Notes under the pieces: generated by a model | The model's database searches: none | Seen by the model: only the letters and a program-made list of their open reading frames with translations | What the model was told of the DNA's origin: nothing | Shown here: positions 42,509-54,904 of the stretch, piece by piece | Layout: each line of letters opens with the position of its first letter | Numbering within the stretch: the first letter of the stretch is position 1 | Assembly (NCBI GenBank): GCA_013368325.1 | Contig: JAACJK010000064.1 | Coordinates: 186,001 to 250,000, forward strand | Direction: 5' to 3' | From: Ephemerocybe angulata | Taxonomy: Eukaryota > Basidiomycota > Agaricomycetes > Agaricales > Psathyrellaceae | Length of the DNA: 64,000 nt | Position numbers and translations under genes: made by a program

Positions 42509-44793
42509 TCATGGGAGCATTAGCTCGTAAGTAGACGAATTATTGAAGCAGGACGAAGGAAGCACTTGCTCACCACTGTTAGCAGGGACATATACGATAT
42601 TCATTGCTGTATTGAACACCCATCGTCTATTGGTTGCGTTCTCCTTCATAAGCAAAGGGCGCCATTTATCTCTCACTGCTTGCAACCTTTCAGGTATCTT
42701 GTAAATAGGCGCGCATGGTATCCGCCCCGCAGCAGACTCAGAGGCACATCGGTCCAGCAGCGCAGGTATATCGTGTTTCTGGTATAAGATAAACGTCAGC
42801 ATGAAATCTGGAAAGTTGAGGTGGCACCCTCGAGGAGCTGTGTACTCACCTGAAGAATGATCAAGTCTGAGTCTTCTACAGGATACGCTTCCATCTCCTT
42901 CACAAGCTCGAGCAGCTTTCGGCTTCTGGTTTGATACGACGGTTTTAGACGGCCGAGCGGCCCCGTCTGAGGCTCGTAGCACACGTTGGTGGTTTGGTAA
43001 AATATGCTCCACCACCTATCGAATTTATCTTCCCAAAGCGGATTTCGGGGAGGGGTGGATTCCAAAGAAAGGTTGCGCTCAAGAACATGGAAGACCGTCC
43101 GGGACGTATATCTGTCCACGAGCTGCAGTGTTATTGCAAATTTCGATAGTTGCTCTTGGTCTGCCGGGTCCGCTCCGCGTATGTCAATCCTTGACCTCGC
43201 CATTTCGTTCAGCGCCGAGGTATCTAAGTTCAGCGCCTGTAAGTCTGGATCCCAGCTGTTTATCCGGGGAATTCGCATCTTGAGCACGCGCAGCTTGGGA
43301 GCTAAAATAGGGTCGGTACTTTCAGGGACGAATGTAAGGGCGTTGAGGGTCTGGGAGGGTATAATGCCGCAGTGCAATTCTTCAAGCTCCTCGGATAGAA
43401 GAAGGAAGTCTGTAAAAGTTCCCGGTGACTCGGCCCTCCACACATCGTCGCCTCTTACAATGAACTTTCTCAAAGAGCAGCCAGAGCGGCGGATGAAAGA
43501 AACTACGCTGCTGAAGGACAAGTCGACATTCACTGAACTTGAGTAAGAGTCGATTTCGAGGTCTATAATGTTGGGAAGCATGAGCTCGTTCGAAAACCAT
43601 GCGACCACGCCATCCGTTAGACCACCGAGAGTAAGGTAAAGCTTTGTGACCGCGTGCGTCGAGATACGCGCCAAGGTCCTTTCCATGTAGGCCCTGTTTC
43701 CCTTTTGAAGGAAACATCCGATATCTTCCTTGTTTGCATCGGACTTGCGGAAACTATGAGCTCCGTCAGCGCTCCAGGACTGTTCCCGGAAAGTACTGAG
43801 CTGTCGCCATGGCAGAGCAATCGGAAGTGTATCAGTATATCCGGAGGCGCTCGATTCGAGGGCAATGTAGCGAAGGGATGGGCAAGCCTTGAAGCAGTCT
43901 ACCGGGTCGAGAACACCTCCGTTCCAATCAAATATGTCCAATTCCAGCGAATGAAGAAGGTGAAGGCGGCCTGCAACTGGGGCGGCAAGCTTCAGCATGT
44001 TGAATGGCATGCAGAGCTTAACTCGGGCCCAGCGATGACACTGGGGCACGAGCGAGTCGGAGAATACGAGTTCGAATTCCGGCATGAATTTGTTGTGGTC
44101 AGGGGATCCGGGATGGAATGCGAATGTGAGAGGGTGGTTCCCGGAACGTTGGAGGTACAGGTCGATGAACTCCCGCAGCCATGGAAATGGATTGACGTTG
44201 GGATGGGCAAAGAAGCCTTCACCGTCGTCACCAATGATATCTGGAAGTACGCTCCATAGACGAGGGGACATAAGGGATACTTGTCGCCATCGGTGGCTGG
44301 TACGCATGATGCAGTACAGGGAGCGATGCCGTTCGGGTGCAGCTTGAAGGACGTGATGAAATATGGCCTCGAGAACTTCGTCTGGGAGCCCTCGGACGCC
44401 ATACAGGATATTGACGTGCAGGCGAAGGAATTCGGCACATGCACTGCGCCGCCTCTCCATTTCGCCTTCACTCTTTTGTGACGTGTTTCCCTCTGGCTCC
44501 GCAGAAAGACTTCGGAGCTCCGCTCGGATAGCTTCAATATGCTCGAGGACCGCCTCTCTTTCCTCGATCGTTGGCGGGTCGTTGCTTTGAAGAAGCCGAG
44601 GTGCTCGTGTTGAGATGGCTATAGGTTCCAGCTCCGTCCTCGTAGGTCCCGTACTGGTGGAAGAAGTCTCGCGCTTCTTGGCACGGAAGCTGAGTGAAGC
44701 GAACTTGCGCCCTAAATATTGTGCAGCGAAGCTTGTTAAAGTTCACAAAACACGACACAAGGAGGAGCACACACTAAGCAGAGACGTATGCAT
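42509..44793 (-). CDS. Divergent F-box-like protein
   Basis: The large exon 42850-44711 encodes an acidic/basic leader (RKFASLSFRAKKRE), a helical segment (IEEREAVLEHIEAIRAELRS), an F-box (VRGLPDEVLEAIFHHVL ... RTSHRWRQVSLMSPRLW) and irregular leucine-rich repeats (ALPWRQLSTF, LTLGGLTDGV). A 3' exon (42509-42778) follows an intron GTGAGT-ACCAG and ends at TAA. A 19-nt first exon (44775-44793, MHTSLL) joined by GTGTGT-TTTAG supplies an ATG in frame. With these, 716 aa. The first exon and the last 22 residues are less certain, because a GTGAGC donor stands inside the 3' exon. Confidence 0.65.
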
Positions 44794-45109
44794 TTTTCTT
44801 TTACGCAGTGCGTCAGATAGAAATGATACCTTGGCGTGTGTTGGCTACAAGCTTGTTGGGGGCAAAGTTGCATGCGGGGTGGAACCTACTGATAACCAAC
44901 TACGCCATCGAACCACTTGGCGACTTAATTCGCGTGCAAACTATGAACACAAAGTTTTGAAATCTACCCAGTTTGCTTTAGTGGCGATTCTAACGGTTCT
45001 TTATATGCGATTCCCCGCCTGTCCAGCCTCTTCAAATGAGCCCCGATGATTACATTGAGTCCTACGTTGTTACTATACATTCCACGTACTCAAAAGCCCA
45101 CACCCCAAG
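44794..45109. other. Intergenic, F-box to SEA4 gene
   Basis: 316 bp containing the 5' flank of the F-box gene and the 3' flank of the SEA4 gene. No feature recognised. Confidence 0.45.
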
Positions 45110-48100
45110 CTAAAACTCGTCCGCGCACCTACAATCACAACCTGCGACGGGACAAACACCATGCGCGCGCTTCCCATCTTCACCAAGGAACCACTCGAGA
45201 ATATGGGCAGCATGACCACCGTGACGGCAGGTTTGACAAATAACGATAGCGTCGTCAATAGTATCTACGGTAATGAAATCAGCATACGAGGAATCAGCCA
45301 AGTAACGATCGGTTCACCTTTGAAGTGGGAGTAGCCAAGTTCCAGCTCCCGCGAGGCATCGTTGACGATGGCCAGTGTCATCAAGCATACAGAGCACTTC
45401 GGCAGTGCTCGATGACAATTCGGACACGCCGTTGGCTAGCATCCAATGCGTCAATAAACCGAGCTTAGCACGAGAAGATTTAGGGGGCTCACCCTTCCTT
45501 TCTGTGATAAATTCGGAAGCATCATATCCGTCCCATTCACAGGTTTGTTGCAGTAATGGCACCTAATAAGGATCTGCCTCGGAACCCACTCTTCCGAGAC
45601 CTGCATATTTCCACTTTGTACAGCATCCGAAAGTAACTGCCCTCGCTCAATATCAAAGCTCACCCGCTCACGATGCAACTTAAATCCATCGAGCAGGTCC
45701 CTGTACGTCTGCAGCCAGTTCTCCGCACGGTGATCCTTGAACTTTATCGGGTGCACGTACGAACCCATCACCGCTGCCGTCTGCACGTCCCCTGTGCGGT
45801 CCACATAAGCTTGCAGGATATTGAGCCCAGCCTTCGTCAAGCCAGTGATGATAATAGCTTCGATGTTGCCTCGGTGGAAAGCATGATCAGTCATGCGCCG
45901 GAGGCTAGACGTCAAGGTCTTGTCGTCGAGGAATTGGAACGCAATGGCCAGACGTTCCCGGAAAGGTATGATGTCTTCCTTAAGCACTTCAGTCCAATCG
46001 CCTACTGCCATGTGAATGATAATCATCCTGAGGTAAGGGTCTGGCATGCGCTTGATTAGCTTTGAATAGTGCTCTCTTAGCTCCGAGTTCTTCAGCGAGC
46101 TCGAGCCGTGAGGCGAGAGGGCCGCGATGGTTCCGGACATCATCTGATGAACGTCATCTGGACTGTAGTCAGCTATGAAAAGAGAGATCGCCAACTATCG
46201 CTTACCATCGCTTCGCATCAGCAGCTCCATTGCCTTCGAGTACTGCTTCGTGAACACCAGCCAACACGCAGCCCTCGAGAACTTGCCTTCGCGTTCCCAT
46301 CTTCGGGATAGCTGTCAGCAGAGCCTAGAGGTGCAAAGTAGGAGGCACAATACCTGGAAACAGCGCTGTGTAGTTCATCATCTCGTAAGCTCCATCCGCA
46401 CAGCTGCAATGCGACCTGCCTCTGAGGGAGCTTGGTCGTGGGGACAGGTGGTTTCCACAATGACCTCTCCCCTCCCCGTCTCCTGGCCAAAGCGGAGAGC
46501 GCCTCCTGCCAATTCCCATGTAAGTCGTCGGCTGGTGAGTGGCTTCTTCTTGATGGCTGTCTTTCATGGACATTGGCATATGTCGTGGGAGTAGGAGCGG
46601 CCGCAGGTACGTCAAGCAGTAGCGACCGGTTGACCGCTGTCGGGGTTTCGTCTGCAGCTTCCGTTTGTGATTGGGGTGGCGTTGCAGGTTGTAGGCCTTC
46701 CCATATTCCAATAAGGCCCTGGTTGGAGAAATCGTACCCATGGATCTGAGGCGTTGGAGTGCATAGAAGTTCCCTTGAATCTAGATCCGGTTCTTCATTA
46801 GCAAGCACGTATGAAAGCCCAAATGAATGCTCGACTGACGATGTATCCATGCCCACACTTCCGAGAGATCCTGACCCGCATTGCCAGAGGTTTCGTGTGT
46901 GCTCAAAACAATTGACATGTTGTCATTAGGCTGCATGAGATTAGTACAGCCTTTTGCAGCGGAGAAAATACGAAAGCTACCTTGCTTAAACCATAGCCCA
47001 ATAGTGCGCGCCTATGCATGATCATTGATATATCCTCTTCAAGGACGGACGTAACTCCCTTGGACCTTAGCTCCGAGCCTTTCGCAGACTTCCCTCTCGC
47101 AGGACTGGGGCTCTTACGACGCTCCCGACTTCGAGAGTGCTGTGACCAGCCGCGCGCCTGGTTTGGCCCATATCCATCAGTGGGCCGTTCGCCTGCCTTG
47201 TATTTCCGGAACGGAGAGGGGCTGTATGCCCTGTGCTTATTCCCGCGAGGGGTCGCGAGGGCCAGCTGAGCAGAAACACCGCTCAATGCAGGAAGATCGT
47301 CGTCTCTTCCAAAGAGTGCTGAAGACAGTGGCAAAGGGGTAACCGGTGGATGTTTGGACGCTCTTCCACGTATCTGGGAACTTTCGCGGCGTGTGGCGGA
47401 TAGCGACCTTGAAGCTTGGTCCTTCTCGGTTATATTGAACGGGAGAGATGAAGTGTTTCGAGTGCCGTCGGATTGGAGCTCGTCAACTGCCTCGTCTTTC
47501 CGGAAGCCTGCAAAGACTTTCAAACCCATCCCGGCTCCGATCGTTAAATCGCCACGAGCACTCCACGCCGCTTGCTTGGGGGTATCGTGAACCTGGTAAA
47601 GCTCGAGATCGCCTTCCTTGTTCACAATCATGACGTTGCACGCCAGCGGGTTGGTCAGATTATGTGGCACCATCGCAAATGAAGCCAAGGGCTTAGAAAA
47701 CGTTTTGGCTAATGAAACGATTATTAGTCGTCTCGGAAATTAAGTGTTCATGGCTTACTGCGACGGGTATCGGCTAAAACATATGCTGCTTGGTGACGTT
47801 CATTCAGGACAGGAGAGTCTCTCTTCGATGAGTTCGAAACTTGTGATTGGCCAGCGGCCCACCATGAACGCCTCCTGGTATCACGGGCCGCTCTACTCTC
47901 CCCGTCCGACGATCCACCAAAGACGCTACCGCTTCCGTCTAGTAGCCAATTCCGCGTCTCCGTCAGATCCCAGAATCGGACGTAGCTGCCATCCTTTTCC
48001 AAGGTGGAAAGGCACCCGCGACGCGTCCTGGAGAATTCGATATGGATATATGCAGCGCCTGCGCGTGGCTTCGCCCCATCCCCGACGCCATGCTGCTCCG

Positions 48101-48955
48101 TGAACTGTATGAGGGGCTGGGACACTTTGCGAGCATCCCAGACAGTCACAGTGTTTTCTCCGTAGCACGCAATACGGTGCGGATCGAACGGGTCGGTCGC
48201 AATGCCGTGGACCTTGGTCGCTACGCTCGACGCGGACGGAGCCGATGCCCTCAGATCGAAGATACGCAGCCACCGGTTGGAAATGCCAGCCAACAGAACA
48301 TGCGTAGAATTCGGAAGGAAGGCCAGGGAGGACACGGCTTCCGTTGGTGCGTGTGGCTGCAATATTCTAGGGTCTGCTGGGTTGCCGATGCGGGGTATCT
48401 GGGGCTGGGGTCTGGAGGGCATCGGCGGAACTGCCATGACACGCGTTTCTCCGTCTGTATGCAGTCCTTTAATCGCAAGGTCTTGCCGGGCAGAGCTAAT
48501 GTCCCAGATAATGAGACTAGGGTCGCTCCGAACCTTGTCCAAGCCTACGGCGAGGTAATTCGGATCAGGTGTGCAGAATGCCAGGGCATTGCAAGCACGA
48601 GTATGTCGCACGTTCAGTGACACCTTGGTGTTACTGGAGAGAACCTTCGACTGTCGGGCTTGTCTTGACTCTTCCAGTCGAATCAGATCGACTCTCCCGG
48701 AAACGACTCCAACGGCGAGGAGGTCTTCGAATCCTGGGTCTGGAGACCAGGCGAAGCACTGCATAAACGTTGAGATTTCGAGCAATTTAAGCCGGTGCTT
48801 CGCACCTTCATATGGGCCAAGTCATTCCGCGACGTTACATGGCGGATCTCAGGATGTTCTGCGGCCCATTCGTACAGCGTTATCTGTGAATTCCCGCCGA
48901 CGATGAACTTGTTGTCTTGTCGCGGGTGCCAAAGAAGGCGTTTATCGGACTGCAT
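45110..48955 (-). CDS. SEA4: SEA4/MIOS homologue, SEA (GATOR2) complex subunit
   Basis: Eight exons close in frame: 48806-48955, 47759-48758, 46981-47708, 46354-46901, 46206-46300, 45493-46157, 45318-45435 and 45110-45264, giving 1,152 aa. The N-terminal half is a WD40 propeller (KRLLWHPRQDNKFIVGG, LAVGLDKVRSDPSLIIWDI, ISNRWLRIFDLRA, NTVTVWDARK). A disordered Ser/Arg insert follows, then an alpha-solenoid (GKFSRAACWLVFTKQYSKAM). The C-terminus has paired zinc modules typical of MIOS: CHYC, CPNCHRALPKCSVC, CQTCRHGGHAAHILEWF and CPVAGCDCRC. In yeast and animals this vacuole/lysosome-associated complex promotes TORC1 signalling in response to amino acids. Splice sites at exons 4-5 are weaker than the rest. 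Confidence 0.9.
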
Positions 48956-49402
48956 TCTATGGAGTAGGGAGTTGAAAGGGTTGGTCCAATTCGAATTTAC
49001 AGTTCAATGCGCATATATGAACAAGGCAACATGGTGGTCGAGTTGGGAGGAGCGTCAATCCATCTGTTGGCGCGTCCGGTTTGGGGAATGGGGATTTGAA
49101 GCTCCGACACAGCGCGTCGACGGTTTGGGGCCCGAGCATTTAGAGCTACGACCTTCTTACACCCACTAATGAGAATGCTAGATAACTGTGCATGATATAT
49201 TTAGCGGTTCCCTCACGAATAGCTGGTTGAGAGTTCCATGTAGGCCCTGCAGGACCCACAGATATCCGTTGACGGCGAAAACACAAGTCGCGTCCTGTAT
49301 AAGCACTGAGCAACAGTAGGACAGAAATTCACTGACTACTTAGTGACCTGTACATTGATAATTGTCCTGGTACATATTTCCCCACTACATAGCTATGCTT
49401 GA
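48956..49402. other. Intergenic, SEA4 to F-box gene
   Basis: 447 bp containing the SEA4 promoter and the 3' flank of the next gene. Short ORFs only; no repeat seen. Confidence 0.45.
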
Positions 49403-51253
49403 TCATATGTCATAGTAGCCTTCCGAATAGAAGGCCGGTACGCCCAGCCGCCCAGCCGACTCCCAGAGTGAGCCAGCGTCCAACTCGTGCGTATAACGAT
49501 GCACAATTACACGGCAGCCGTTTAGGTCCAAGTCGTCAGAGCTCCCATCCCACTCCTGCTCATTGAGACCTGCGCCTTCTCCTGCTCTACACCAAACTTG
49601 GACCTCCTTGATAGCAGCAATGCTGGGATCGGAATTGAATGCCCGACGACGATTCGCAATGAAATTGGCCAACGCTTCCCCCGTGAATGCGGCTTCACCC
49701 CTCTCTACTAGGTCGGAGGAAAACACCTCGAGCCTGGGGCAAAGGATATCCTTTGATGTACATTGGCCTGACTGATCGAATTTCGGTGTGAGTTTGGTGA
49801 GAATGGCATTGTGAAAACGGGCGTCAGGGCCTTGCTGGGCCTGGCCAGATCTTCTTATGCGACCAGTCGGAGCACTGATTCCATTGTCCGTCACTCGAAG
49901 TTTTGTTAATTTAGGCAGGCATTCAAGGCAGGATAGTAGATCGGCGCGGGAGAGGGATGAGTAGCCGAAGGTCACGTCAGTGAGCTGGCTTCCGAACTCC
50001 TGGATCCATATGAGTGGCCCACCGAAGTTCAGGTCCCTTCCTAGGATGGGAATGGTGGATGCGATGTTTAAATTTTGGAGGCGAGGGAGATGAAGGAGTT
50101 TAGGCAACCAGGCCGGTATGGAATGGCCTTGAATGCTGAGGGACTCTAGAAAGAGGTGGGAAACCTTTCCTTCACCGGGAGATTCTTCGTGTACGCCAAA
50201 TCCCCAGTTATCCGCGCGAATGCCAAAATCGACAGAGAATCGGACCAGTTTGGGGCATAGTTGGAGGATTTTCAACACTTGGTTTCCGTTGCATCGAACA
50301 GACGGGGGGCTCCCATAGCCAGCCATGGAGTTGTATCCAGACCCGATGGATAGAGTCGTTAAAGAGGACCATTGGGCTGGGAGGCTGGGCGGGCTGTCCC
50401 AGAGTCTCGTCAACTTCAGTGACGTGATAGTTGGCGCCCCCAGGAGGGAGAAGGTATTTCCTGTGATCTCCGGTTCCTCGAAGGCAACCAAAACGTCCAG
50501 ATGAACCTTCTCCAGCTGAGGCACCTCGTCGCTCGTGCGAAGAAGGGGGCGAATGAAGGTGAATGATGGTGAATTGATCGCGATTGTGAAGTGAACTTCT
50601 TTCCAACGTGGGGAGGAGGAGCAAAGGATGTCCGTGAACCTCGCGCTAGCGTGGTCGTTGGATAGTTCCGGGTTATCACCGTAAAACGGATTATGGGTAT
50701 CCGATGCCTTCAGGTATACCGTAAGCGGACAAGCTGCTGACCTCGATAGCCAGCAGTTCAGCTTGTCCAGCTGCAACTCAACTCTAGCCTGCCATGCGGT
50801 GACCAAGGGATCCGTGCTGTGCTCGTCCTCGTGAGGCAGCCTCGGGCGCCCCCCTATAAAAGAAGGGCACGCTGGGATTAAAACATGTATAGATGTCCAT
50901 AGCAAGGGCATTCCAAGCACTATAGCGCGCCATTGGCGACACACATGACTGAAAACAACGACGGCCGGCATGTCGCTGGGTGCAAAGGTTAGGGATCCCT
51001 CTTGGCAGGCTTTGGATGCAAGGAAAAGGGTTGATAGGATATCGGCAGGGAGTCGCCGTATTGGGGAAACCAGTTCGCTGTATTTGTGGATGATATCCGC
51101 GTGTGCGTTCCGCCGCTCGGTTAGGGCTCGTATTTCTTCGTCTATCCTATCGACAATGACCTGTCGATGGCGTATCAGAGTCTTAATATCTTGTACCTCG
51201 TAGTCCTCAGGAACGTAATTCGTGTCGAAATGCTGCTGAAAAGGGAGATCCAT
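49403..51253 (-). CDS. F-box protein with coiled coil, long form
   Basis: A single exon of 616 aa from ATG 51253 (MDLPFQQHFDTNYVPEDYEV). It has a coiled coil (about 21-60: LIRHRQVIVDRIDEEIRALT), F-box (about 65-120: RRLPADILSTLFLAS ... CRQWRAIVLGMPLLW) and leucine-rich repeats (LPAQWSSLTTLSIGSG, LECLPKLTKLRVTDNG). Its arrangement (LVSPIRRLPADIL) is the general basidiomycete coiled-coil F-box pattern but it is not a close paralogue of the tandem array. No defects seen. Presumed SCF substrate adaptor. Confidence 0.85.
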   Translation of the reverse strand: MDLPFQQHFDTNYVPEDYEVQDIKTLIRHRQVIVDRIDEEIRALTERRNAHADIIHKYSELVSPIRRLPADILSTLFLASKACQEGSLTFAPSDMPAVVVFSHVCRQWRAIVLGMPLLWTSIHVLIPACPSFIGGRPRLPHEDEHSTDPLVTAWQARVELQLDKLNCWLSRSAACPLTVYLKASDTHNPFYGDNPELSNDHASARFTDILCSSSPRWKEVHFTIAINSPSFTFIRPLLRTSDEVPQLEKVHLDVLVAFEEPEITGNTFSLLGAPTITSLKLTRLWDSPPSLPAQWSSLTTLSIGSGYNSMAGYGSPPSVRCNGNQVLKILQLCPKLVRFSVDFGIRADNWGFGVHEESPGEGKVSHLFLESLSIQGHSIPAWLPKLLHLPRLQNLNIASTIPILGRDLNFGGPLIWIQEFGSQLTDVTFGYSSLSRADLLSCLECLPKLTKLRVTDNGISAPTGRIRRSGQAQQGPDARFHNAILTKLTPKFDQSGQCTSKDILCPRLEVFSSDLVERGEAAFTGEALANFIANRRRAFNSDPSIAAIKEVQVWCRAGEGAGLNEQEWDGSSDDLDLNGCRVIVHRYTHELDAGSLWESAGRLGVPAFYSEGYYDI

Positions 51254-52991
51254 GGTGGCAACGTGGTGGAGCAGAAGAAGAGATACAGGGCGCTTAAACT
51301 CAATCGATCATTTCGGCACTTTCCGAGCGGGCTTGAACCATTCAAACTCAGACAGCCGCCCGTCGGAAGCACCCGCGCGCTCAATTGGCAAGGCGCACCT
51401 CTAAGAGACTCGTTACTTCGCATTCGCCTGTGAACGTTCTCATCCTTCTTCGCCCTTTTCCAAGCTTAATCCGCTCATAAGGCAATGGTGGACCACCTGC
51501 TGGAAAATACCTCATCGCTATAGATAAGTCACGATTCTCATTACCAAGCCTCCAAATTCTGAAGACATTGGACCCAGATGTGTGGTATAGAGCCCTCTTA
51601 AGCAGAGAATACCTGTTTATATCGGCTAATTCTTCCGTTTGACGAATAGCGAGCCAGGGAAGTCGCTTTATTGAGAGGACCCATGTGAATTACCTGAAGT
51701 ATGCCAGTGTAAGCTCTCTTCCTGATAGATACGAGAGGTCCTGACAGCGCAGACTGAGAAGTCCACTTTAAATAGACGGTCATCACGTCGTCAGTCGTTA
51801 TGCACCCCAATTCTACCCAGTGGATGAATTCCTGGTGCGCATATATTCCTGTTATCCGGATCCAGGGAAAGGGCGATGGCCTCAGAGATTTACTGATACA
51901 TCTCAAGATCCCCAACGATTATAGTGTTACTGGAAACATCCGAGGATGTTGCTTTCTAGATCCCTTCCAGGAGCGCGAGGTCGAGACAGGCAACCAGGAA
52001 GCTTCAAGAGGATTGGTCTGCATATGTCAGTTCTATACGGGCTAAGACCCAAATCACCCCAGATATTTGGTGCGGCCGTTTCAGTCCACTTGCACTCCAC
52101 CGCCCTTTCCGACGGCTGACAGACACTCGGCGCCTTTCTCAGCTCACGACTAATGCCCATCGGCCGATGCTCTAGAGATCCAAGTGTGTATCAAAGTTGA
52201 GCAGGAGAACATGCTCTTGGACCGTTTTAAAGCGATAGAACGGCGTCACCTTTCAACTAGGCTGCCCAAGGCGCGTTTCATAGGCGCTAATTTGGCGTAA
52301 TTGAACGGTCACCCGGTGGATAACGGTTTAACGGAATGGGGGTATCCAAGATAACGATATATCTCAACTCAAAAACTAATATCGAATGTGTTGAATGGCG
52401 GTCCAGGTACAGCTCCGTTATATCCCTTTCTAGAGAAACTCTTAGCCGCACAACGAGCGATGTCAGAACTGCTTTCTAGAGGTATGCGAATACCCTCTCT
52501 ATCCCACCTCCTTCCAGAAATTTCGACTGTGCTGAAGCATCCCTCAGCGATAAGCATAGTGCCGAGTTCGCAATCCTGGACTTCGTCTCCCCATACTCGA
52601 TCCAGATGGAACAAGGGGGTCCTCGCCTGCGCCTCCCCCACATCCCAATCCATAATGTATCCATTGCCACCGGGGCCCCATCCGGCAAGGCACCCGCCAG
52701 AAAGAGTCCGCCTGGCCGGATCGATTGATCGATCACATCATGGCTTGGATGCACCAGGACTTCGTGACCTTGAGCGCCGCATCATGCATCGATATGTATA
52801 GCTATAGCTCCCTTGCCTTCCACTTCTGCCCTCTTCCATGTCGTTCGTTCTCCGCAAAGTGCACTGACACCATCCCGGCAGGCGTGCACCCGTCCCGTAT
52901 GTATACTCATGCCTTCGCCCGTCCTCTTCCTCATTCACACCTCTCACCTCACTCCATTAGATTCTTTGCTGTGAACGAGGCGTCGACGGCT
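51254..52991. other. Gene-poor interval
   Basis: About 1.7 kb between divergent F-box genes. Both strands have overlapping ORFs of 60-137 codons (longest 52388-52801 plus, 51598-51915 minus), none with recognisable motifs or convincing splicing. No repeat or RNA gene found. Confidence 0.4.
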
Positions 52992-54320
52992 ATGTTCATG
53001 TCCAACTTCCCCCAAGAACTAGTCGACCACATTATCGACCAGCTCTACGACGACAGGCCTTCGCTCAAAAGTTGCTCGCGCGTCTGCAGGACATGGCTCC
53101 CGGCGAGCAGATTTCACCTCTTCGCTAAAGTCAGCCTCAAGGCTGCGTCCCTACATGGACCTGCCTCGTTCCCGTCCGCGTGCTGCAAACGACTGCTATC
53201 AATCATCGACCAGACCCCCGAGATTGCCTCGTGCATTCGTGAGCTCGAGGTCTGCGAGGGCACCCCCTTCCACTTCAACCATCCCGAGGTCGAGGCTACG
53301 GCCTGGGCGACCACCGACCAAGCCCTGTTGGCCCTGTTCAAGAAGCTAAAGAACCTTCGGCGCTTGGACTTCGCCTCAACCTGCATTTTTTACTGGAAAT
53401 CCCTCCCGGCAACCTTCCAAAACGCCTTCTGCTCCCTCCTCGCCACCTCCACCTCCCTCACCTACCTCCGTCTACACTCGTGGTGCTTCCCCAGCTTCAC
53501 CTCCCTCGCACTACTCCTATCGCACTGCAAGAATCTCAAAGGTCTTTCCTTATCGTCGACGACAGTCAATCAGGACGATGATATCGAGCAGCGGCTGCGG
53601 TGCGTAATCGAAGAAGCTGACGGCTGCGACATGGTGCACTCGGCCAACCTCGAGGTGCTCACTCTCGACTTCGTGACGTTTGGCTATCTCAGCTCGTGGC
53701 TCTTCAGCGAACCTTCCACCGTGGACGTCTCTTGCCTGCGCGAGCTGCGTGTGGCGCACTTCCCTGATATCTCGGTAATAGAGAGACTCTTGGTCTCGGT
53801 GGGACCGTCCCTGGAACACCTGCATCTCAAGCCAGGTGGCTGGAATGGTATGTTTGGTCCGCCTTGTCGCCTCCAGGCACGGTTCTTCGTATGCTCACCC
53901 ACTTTTGCCTTTTTCGTTGCAGTTCAACCTCTCGATCTATCACGCAATACGGGCCTTCGGTCCTTGCGCCTGACGCTCGAAGAACCCGACACTGCGATGG
54001 ACTGGGTGACCACCTTCCTATCGAACATCAAAGGGACGACAGTGCTGGAGCGTATAGGGTTGGAGTTCTATGTTGACGTACGGAGGCTCGATGGGTGGAA
54101 AACGGTCGACACTCTACTAGCGCAAACAGAGCTCGCTGCGTCATTGCGGCAAGTTGAAATTGGGCTGTTCGCTTCGCCCTCCAACTGCGACTTCGTGCGA
54201 ACGGAACAGGAGTTGCGCGGAGTAAAGGGGCGAGTGGAGCTGAGGTTGTATCAGTTGGGGTTGAAGAGCCAGAGGTCGAATCGACAGTTGACGCCGAGGA
54301 TCAGTCGTTATGAAGGATGA
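52992..54320 (+). CDS. F-box protein with N-terminal F-box
   Basis: The frame from ATG 52992 opens MFMSNFPQELVDHIIDQL, an F-box at residues 5-50 (SCSRVCRTWLPASRFHLF), followed by leucine-rich repeats (LKNLRRLDFAST, STSLTYLRLHSW). A segment 53848-53922 has GTATGT...TTGCAG ends and is 75 nt long without a stop, so the frame is open with or without it. Splicing gives GGWNVQPLDLSRN, which restores a normal repeat, so 52992-53847 plus 53923-54320 (417 aa) is preferred over the unspliced 442 aa. Same type as 33203-34460. Confidence 0.8.
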   Translation: MFMSNFPQELVDHIIDQLYDDRPSLKSCSRVCRTWLPASRFHLFAKVSLKAASLHGPASFPSACCKRLLSIIDQTPEIASCIRELEVCEGTPFHFNHPEVEATAWATTDQALLALFKKLKNLRRLDFASTCIFYWKSLPATFQNAFCSLLATSTSLTYLRLHSWCFPSFTSLALLLSHCKNLKGLSLSSTTVNQDDDIEQRLRCVIEEADGCDMVHSANLEVLTLDFVTFGYLSSWLFSEPSTVDVSCLRELRVAHFPDISVIERLLVSVGPSLEHLHLKPGGWNGMFGPPCRLQARFFVCSPTFAFFVAVQPLDLSRNTGLRSLRLTLEEPDTAMDWVTTFLSNIKGTTVLERIGLEFYVDVRRLDGWKTVDTLLAQTELAASLRQVEIGLFASPSNCDFVRTEQELRGVKGRVELRLYQLGLKSQRSNRQLTPRISRYEG

Positions 54321-54904
54321 GGGCGGGGAGGGAACAGAAACGAGAAGAGAGGAGAGAAAGACGAAAGATCAAATCGCATTGCTGATGTTGGCCAGCCCGG
54401 ATGGGGTTTCATGGCCCCATCTCGACGGAAGTAAGCAAGACCGGAAGCATCGTATGGGGTTCATTGGAACTACCTACTATCTATTGATATGCCCCATCCA
54501 CATCCCGCCGACTTGATCGAAGGAGGCTCGACACCGACTGTACCCGACCGGTCATTACGCTGCGTCGCGCCCGTCAACCATTTCTTGGAACCCTTGAACA
54601 GAACCGCCCGCCCTCAAGTTTCGTTTCTTGCCGTGCAGCTCGTTCCATTGGTCTCCCTTTACCTGGGTTTCTATGCCATTCCTTCATTTTTGTCGACGCG
54701 CTGGTGTGAACCGCGCTCACATCCACAACTTGCATTGTTCACATACCATACCACCAATACCCATACATCCATCCATATCCATATTAGCTATGATACATAC
54801 AACCCAGGTATAATATTACTGCATACTGTAAAGCGTAACGGCGCCAGCCACCGACTAACCATCCGACGCCGACAAAAGGAAAGAATGTTCGAATTATGCG
54901 AGGA
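54321..54904. other. Intergenic between convergent genes
   Basis: 584 bp between the F-box and G-alpha genes, which converge here. It has short CATACATCCATCC-like runs at about 54750-54790 and no gene. Confidence 0.45.

Noticed and set aside
46903..46960. Acceptor CATGCAG at about 46930 for SEA4 exon 4
   Set aside because: It puts the following sequence out of frame with a stop. The acceptor TTTTGAG at 46902 keeps the frame and has a good branch site.
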